Positions 6,020 through 9,460 of a DNA stretch of 9,460 nucleotides are shown here, one piece after another (position 1 is the first letter of the stretch; each line of letters opens with the position of its first letter). A program made the position numbers and the translations under genes. The notes under the pieces were generated by a model that saw nothing but the letters and a program-made list of their open reading frames with translations, was not told the origin of the DNA and made no database searches. Source of the stretch: an uncultured Clostridia bacterium (GTDB lineage Bacteria; Bacillota; Clostridia; Oscillospirales; Acutalibacteraceae); assembly GCA_945788455.1 (NCBI GenBank), contig CALZMC010000009.1:1-9460 (forward strand), given 5' to 3'.

Positions 6020-7053
6020 ACCAGCTCAACACCCTTTTCGCCTGACTTGATTTCGCCGCAAATTTGAGCCTGCTCGCCGTTAGCATTAAGAATACGAACA
6101 GCCTCGTCAGCCTTGTCGGCATCAACTGCAATAATCAAGCCGTTGCCCATATTGAATGTGTTATACATATCGTGCTCATCAATTTTGCCTGTCTTTTGGA
6201 TTAAATCAAAGATAGGCTTCTTAAAGGTCTTATCCTTTTCGATAACGGCAGTAAAGCCGTCATTGAGCATTCTCGGAACATTCTCATAAAAGCCACCGCC
6301 TGTAATATGAGAAATTGCATTAACTCTAACGCTATCCATAAGAGCAAGCAAGGGCTTAACATAAATTCTTGTAGGAGTGATAAGCTCCTCGCCGAGTGTC
6401 TTACCAAGCTCGTCATAATGAACTGCGATTGTCTTTTCGTTAACATCAAACACCTTTCTTACAAGAGAAAATCCGTTTGAATGAACACCTGATGATGCAA
6501 CGGCAATAAGTGCGTTTCCGTCAGCAAGATGCTCGCCTGACACGAGCTTATCCTTTTCGCCGATACCTACGGTAAAGCCTGCAAGGTCATATTCCTCCTC
6601 AGGCATTAGGCCGGGATGCTCTGCAGTCTCGCCACCGACAAGCGCACAGCCCGACTGAACACAGCCCTCTGCAACACCTGCAACAATTTGTGCAATCTTT
6701 TCGGGATAATTCTTTCCGCAAGCGATATAGTCTAAGAAGAACAATGGCTTTGCACCTGAGCAGGCAACATCATTTACGCACATTGCAACACAGTCAATAC
6801 CGACAGTATCGTGCTTGTCCATAAGGAATGCAAGCTTAATCTTTGTGCCAACGCCGTCAGTTCCCGATACTAAAACAGGATTTTTATATTCGTTAGCAGG
6901 TATCTCGAACATACCGCCAAATCCGCCAATTCCACCAAGAACACCGGGAATATTAGTTCTCTTAACGTGAGATTTGATGAGTTCAACAGACTCATATCCG
7001 GCAGTAACATCTACGCCTGCCTTTGCATAAGCATCGCTAAAGCTTTTTTCCAT
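6016..7053 (-). CDS. purM: Phosphoribosylformylglycinamidine cyclo-ligase (AIR synthetase)
   Basis: PurM uses ATP to close the imidazole ring, turning FGAM into AIR. The 345-residue protein has the normal length and the full set of motifs: VSGTDGVGTKIKLA (62-75), DCVAMCVNDVACSGAKPLFF (87-106), LVGGETAEHPG (138-148), SSGVHSNGFSLVR (187-199), LITPTRIY (224-231), SHITGGGFYENVPR (248-261) and FNMGNG (300-305). The ATG at 7051-7053 has AAGGAGA seven bases upstream, embedded in the last codons of purE. The purE stop is only two bases before this ATG, so the genes are almost certainly cotranscribed and probably translationally coupled. Confidence 0.98.
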   Translation of the reverse strand: MEKSFSDAYAKAGVDVTAGYESVELIKSHVKRTNIPGVLGGIGGFGGMFEIPANEYKNPVLVSGTDGVGTKIKLAFLMDKHDTVGIDCVAMCVNDVACSGAKPLFFLDYIACGKNYPEKIAQIVAGVAEGCVQSGCALVGGETAEHPGLMPEEEYDLAGFTVGIGEKDKLVSGEHLADGNALIAVASSGVHSNGFSLVRKVFDVNEKTIAVHYDELGKTLGEELITPTRIYVKPLLALMDSVRVNAISHITGGGFYENVPRMLNDGFTAVIEKDKTFKKPIFDLIQKTGKIDEHDMYNTFNMGNGLIIAVDADKADEAVRILNANGEQAQICGEIKSGEKGVELV

Positions 7054-7055
7054 AG

Positions 7056-7553
7056 TTATATCTCCTTAATCTTCTCTTGCATAGCAGCGTCCTTTTCGCG
7101 AACCTGCTGTGCCATATCTTTTCTCATTTTTATCAGCTTATCCATTAGTGTATCATCGCCGACAGCAATAATTTCGGCAGCAAGAAGAGCAGCATTCTTC
7201 GCTGCATTAACACCAACGGTAGCAACAGGAATTCCCGGAGGCATCATAACGGTAGCAAGCATAGCATCCATACCGTCAAGCACCTTTGATGAGCAGGGAA
7301 TACCAATAACAGGTAATGTAGTAGAAGCAGCCAAAACACCGCCTAAGTGAGCAGCCATACCTGCTGCTGCGATAATTACACCAAAGCCGTTCTTAATTGC
7401 GTTTGATGAAAATTCGTGAGCCTCGTCAGGTGTACGATGAGCAGAAATTACTCTAACCTCAAACTCAATTCCAAGCTCCTTTAACTGCTTTATTGCAGGA
7501 GTAACGATAGGCAAATCGCTATCTGAACCCATTACGATTGCAACCTTTTTCAT
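7056..7553 (-). CDS. purE: N5-carboxyaminoimidazole ribonucleotide mutase (PurE catalytic subunit)
   Basis: PurE converts N5-CAIR to CAIR, the carboxylation step that follows AIR. The 165-residue protein is the usual size of the small PurE. The motif IVMGSDSDLP (6-15) binds substrate phosphate, SAHRTP (37-42) is the conserved His-containing loop, and AAAGMAAHLGGVLA (62-75) is the class I signature region. Class I enzymes need N5-CAIR made by PurK, and no purK lies in the window. The frame extends to a GTG at 7557-7559, but ATG at 7551-7553 is the start chosen because AAGGAG (7561-7566) is seven bases before it and only one base before the GTG. It is the first gene of the operon, directly behind a promoter. 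Confidence 0.97.
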   Translation of the reverse strand: MKKVAIVMGSDSDLPIVTPAIKQLKELGIEFEVRVISAHRTPDEAHEFSSNAIKNGFGVIIAAAGMAAHLGGVLAASTTLPVIGIPCSSKVLDGMDAMLATVMMPPGIPVATVGVNAAKNAALLAAEIIAVGDDTLMDKLIKMRKDMAQQVREKDAAMQEKIKEI

Positions 7554-7560
7554 AAGCACT

Positions 7561-7566
7561 CTCCTT
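7561..7566 (-). promoter_or_regulatory. Ribosome binding site deciding the purE start
   Basis: AAGGAG on the minus strand lies seven bases before the ATG at 7551-7553. The alternative GTG at 7557-7559 would leave only a single base of spacing, too little for normal initiation. Confidence 0.85.
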
Positions 7567-7585
7567 AATCTGTTTATTAGAATAT

Positions 7586-7614
7586 ATTATATATTATAAT
7601 TAGTAATATTTCAA
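7586..7614 (-). promoter_or_regulatory. Sigma-A type promoter of the purine operon
   Basis: On the minus strand TTGAAA (7609-7614) and a perfect TATAAT (7586-7591) are separated by 17 bases. Transcription would begin near 7579, leaving a leader of only about 26 bases before purE, too short for a purine riboswitch. Another TATAAT at 7641-7646 has no good -35 box at the right distance. Any purine control would have to act by a repressor at or upstream of this promoter; I see no clear PurR-type box. Confidence 0.7.
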
Positions 7615-7690
7615 CCGATAAAAGTCGCTTTAAAGTTAAAATTATAGTGGAAGTTTTGCCGTTCTTTTGGTAAAAATAACATACACCAAC

Positions 7691-7718
7691 AAAAAACTGC
7701 TCGGCAAAGCCGAGCAGT
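7691..7718 (-). terminator. Intrinsic terminator of the GH3 gene
   Basis: On the minus strand a perfect 10-bp GC-rich stem, ACTGCTCGGC with its complement (7696-7705 and 7709-7718), closes a three-base loop and is followed directly by TTTTTTG. It starts about ten bases after the stop codon of the glycoside hydrolase gene. This separates that gene's transcript from the purine operon. Confidence 0.93.
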
Positions 7719-7728
7719 AAATTATATG

Positions 7729-9460
7729 TTAGATAGAGCTTAAAAGCATTGGTAGCTTTGCGATTGTAGCACCCAATCTCCAGAAAATCTTGCTAAAGCC
7801 AACGAAGCTTGACTCGTCATCATTTAGCATCATCAACAGACCTTCAGCCTGAGCAGGAGAGAACGCACCCATACTCATAGCAATAAAGTTACGAATAGGA
7901 ATTTGTGTTGCCATAGCAGCAAGCATCTTGCCGTCTCCGTTTGCATCACTGCCCATACCTGACATAATCTTTTCAATTAAGCCACATAGTCTGCCGCCCC
8001 ACTTTGTGTGACGTGCGTCATTTAGACAGCAGTAAAGGTCAATCTTCTTGTTAGGATCAATTTCAGGGCTTGGAAGCTCGCCATACACAGCAGCAAAATC
8101 CTCACGAGTGATATTTGCAACATTGTTGTAGTAGTTTGGAGCAGTAGCTCTGTAATCAGGAACCTTTGCATCAACTGTTGACTCAACTGTCATTGTTGCA
8201 GTTAGCCTAATATCACGGCTTGAAGCACCGACAAGAATATCAAACTCGCCTGTTTCAACATGCCAATCGCCAAGCTCAACGTTATAGTAAGCGAATGCTC
8301 TCTTATCAAGTGTGATTGTAACATCAGCCTCTTCGCCTGCTTTAATAAATACCTTCTTAAAGCCACGAAGCTCCTTAACAGGACGGTAAATTGTGCTTTC
8401 CTTGTCGGCAACATAAAGCTCGCAAACCTCTGCACCGTCAACATCGCCTGTGTTTTTAACTGTGAATGTTACATCAACTGTGTCTGTATCCTTAATCTTA
8501 TCAGCAGAAAGCTTGATATTGCTGTATTCAAATGTTGTGTATGATAGGCCGTAGCCGAATGGGAACACAACATCAAGGTTAGCAGCATCATAGTATCTGT
8601 AACCGATAAATACACTTTCCTTATGTTCACTTGTAACAGGACCGCCCGGATAGTTACCGAATGTTGGGTTAACCTCGAATGATGTAGGATATGTTTCGCT
8701 TGTCTTACCTGATGGGTTAACCTTACCTGTTAGAATGTTTGCAACAGCGCCACCGCTTGCCTGACCGCCTAAGCCTGAATTCAGTAATCCCTTAACATTC
8801 TTTAGCCATGGCATTAATACTACCGAACCGCCTGCAAGAACAACTACTGTGTTCGGATTAGCAGCAGCGACTGCATCAACAAGAGCATTATGGTTTTCAG
8901 GCATATTGATAGTCTCTCTATCATAGCCCTCGCCCTCAAACTCCTCAGTTAAGCCAACGAAAACAACTGCAACATCTGCATTCTTTGCAGCCTCGCAAGC
9001 CTCGTTTAGAAGAGCCTCATCGCTCTTTCTTGTCTTCTTATCCTTCTTTGTAGGAGCTGACTTATAGTAGCCCTGTGCGTATGTAATATCAACGCCGAGC
9101 TTTTCAAGCTCGTCATAAGCATTTGACAGCATTGTTGGGTTGATAACAGATGAGCCTGCGCCCTGGAAACGAGGTGCCTTTGCCATCTCGCCGATAACAG
9201 CAACCTTTTGACCTGCCTTTAGAGGTAGGATACTGTCATCGTTCTTTAGAAGAACCATTGAGCCCTCAGCGATTTCCTGAGCAATCTTATGATGAGCCTC
9301 CTTGTCAAATGTATGCTCCTTTTCAAGAGCAGGCTTTGACTTAATAATAAGGTCAACAACTGTGTCAACTCTCTTATTTAGGATTTCTTCATCAAGCTCG
9401 CCGTTCTTAACAGCCTCAATAATTCTCTTCTTATTTAGAGGACCTGATGACGGCATCTCT
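7729..9460 (-). CDS. Family 3 glycoside hydrolase (beta-glucosidase-like), N-terminus beyond window
   Basis: The frame runs off the right edge; the codon before the ATG at 9454-9456 is GAG, giving EMPSSGP, a segment that in GH3 enzymes lies inside the protein at the end of the TIM barrel. That ATG is therefore not the start, and the catalytic Asp nucleophile lies outside. Numbering from that Met, residues about 66-300 form the alpha/beta sandwich domain, with the acid/base region EEFEGEGYDRETINMP (171-186) and GLGGQASGGAVANIL (228-242). FPFGYGLSYTTFEY (298-311) leads into a fibronectin III-like domain (about 340-415) with ELYV and ELRGFKKV. A tail of roughly 150 residues follows. GH3 enzymes remove terminal sugars, often beta-glucose or xylose, from oligosaccharides; the exact substrate cannot be told. 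The start cannot be seen, so a signal peptide cannot be judged. Confidence 0.94.
   Translation of the reverse strand, partial: EMPSSGPLNKKRIIEAVKNGELDEEILNKRVDTVVDLIIKSKPALEKEHTFDKEAHHKIAQEIAEGSMVLLKNDDSILPLKAGQKVAVIGEMAKAPRFQGAGSSVINPTMLSNAYDELEKLGVDITYAQGYYKSAPTKKDKKTRKSDEALLNEACEAAKNADVAVVFVGLTEEFEGEGYDRETINMPENHNALVDAVAAANPNTVVVLAGGSVVLMPWLKNVKGLLNSGLGGQASGGAVANILTGKVNPSGKTSETYPTSFEVNPTFGNYPGGPVTSEHKESVFIGYRYYDAANLDVVFPFGYGLSYTTFEYSNIKLSADKIKDTDTVDVTFTVKNTGDVDGAEVCELYVADKESTIYRPVKELRGFKKVFIKAGEEADVTITLDKRAFAYYNVELGDWHVETGEFDILVGASSRDIRLTATMTVESTVDAKVPDYRATAPNYYNNVANITREDFAAVYGELPSPEIDPNKKIDLYCCLNDARHTKWGGRLCGLIEKIMSGMGSDANGDGKMLAAMATQIPIRNFIAMSMGAFSPAQAEGLLMMLNDDESSFVGFSKIFWRLGATIAKLPMLLSSI

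Noticed and set aside
6967..7350. Plus-strand open frame across the purM-purE junction
   Set aside because: It is antisense to two confident genes; its Ile/Ser/Ala-rich hydrophobic look comes from the complementary codons and no ribosome site is seen.
7586..7690. Purine riboswitch or T-box leader before purE
   Set aside because: I see no three-way-junction-like set of conserved stems, the promoter sits too close to purE, and the only strong stem here is the terminator of the preceding gene.
9454..9456. ATG as the start of the GH3 protein
   Set aside because: The following residues belong to the interior of GH3 enzymes and the frame stays open to the window edge, so the gene is cut, not short.

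Overview
The window looks like chromosomal DNA from a low- to mid-GC Gram-positive anaerobe of the class Clostridia, most likely a Ruminococcus-like member of the Oscillospiraceae. This is inferred from strong AAGGAG-type ribosome sites, sigma-A promoters, a threonine-rich linker of the kind common in ruminococcal exported proteins, a clostridial-type GH3 enzyme with a long C-terminal tail, and an IMP cyclohydrolase of the PurO family inside a purine operon. Nothing in the window looks like phage, an insertion sequence, CRISPR or an RNA gene. Both ends cut through genes.

Layout from left to right: (1) positions 1-217, plus strand, the last 71 codons of a sugar-kinase-like protein, probably of the N-acetylhexosamine 1-kinase/aminoglycoside phosphotransferase type. 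(2) positions 241-273, a 15-bp hairpin between two converging genes, probably a bidirectional terminator. (3) positions 298-3240, minus strand, a two-gene operon for a MacA/YknX-like membrane-fusion adaptor followed by a MacB/YknZ-like permease. It has a near-consensus promoter at 3285-3313. No ATP-binding subunit is present, and the adaptor carries a threonine-rich stretch inside its coiled-coil hairpin. (4) positions 3359-7553, minus strand, a compact purine biosynthesis operon in the order purE, purM, purN, PurO-type IMP cyclohydrolase, purD, with a promoter at 7586-7614 just upstream of purE. (5) positions 7696-7718, an intrinsic terminator. (6) positions 7729-9460, minus strand, the C-terminal part of a family 3 glycoside hydrolase whose N-terminal barrel lies beyond the right edge.

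The purine cluster supplies steps of de novo IMP synthesis: PurD makes GAR, PurN formylates it, PurM closes the imidazole ring to AIR, PurE carries out the carboxylation step, and the PurO-type enzyme closes the final ring to IMP. The usual bifunctional PurH is replaced, at its usual place between purN and purD, by a stand-alone cyclohydrolase, so AICAR formyltransferase must be encoded elsewhere. The flanking sugar kinase and GH3 enzyme suggest carbohydrate scavenging but are not part of the purine unit.

Most of the window is ordinary housekeeping DNA. The points worth a second look are the PurO-for-PurH replacement, the exporter without an ATPase gene, the threonine-rich insert in its adaptor, the repeats overlapping the adaptor promoter, and a GC-rich hairpin just before purD. 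I did not find a clearly new biological system.
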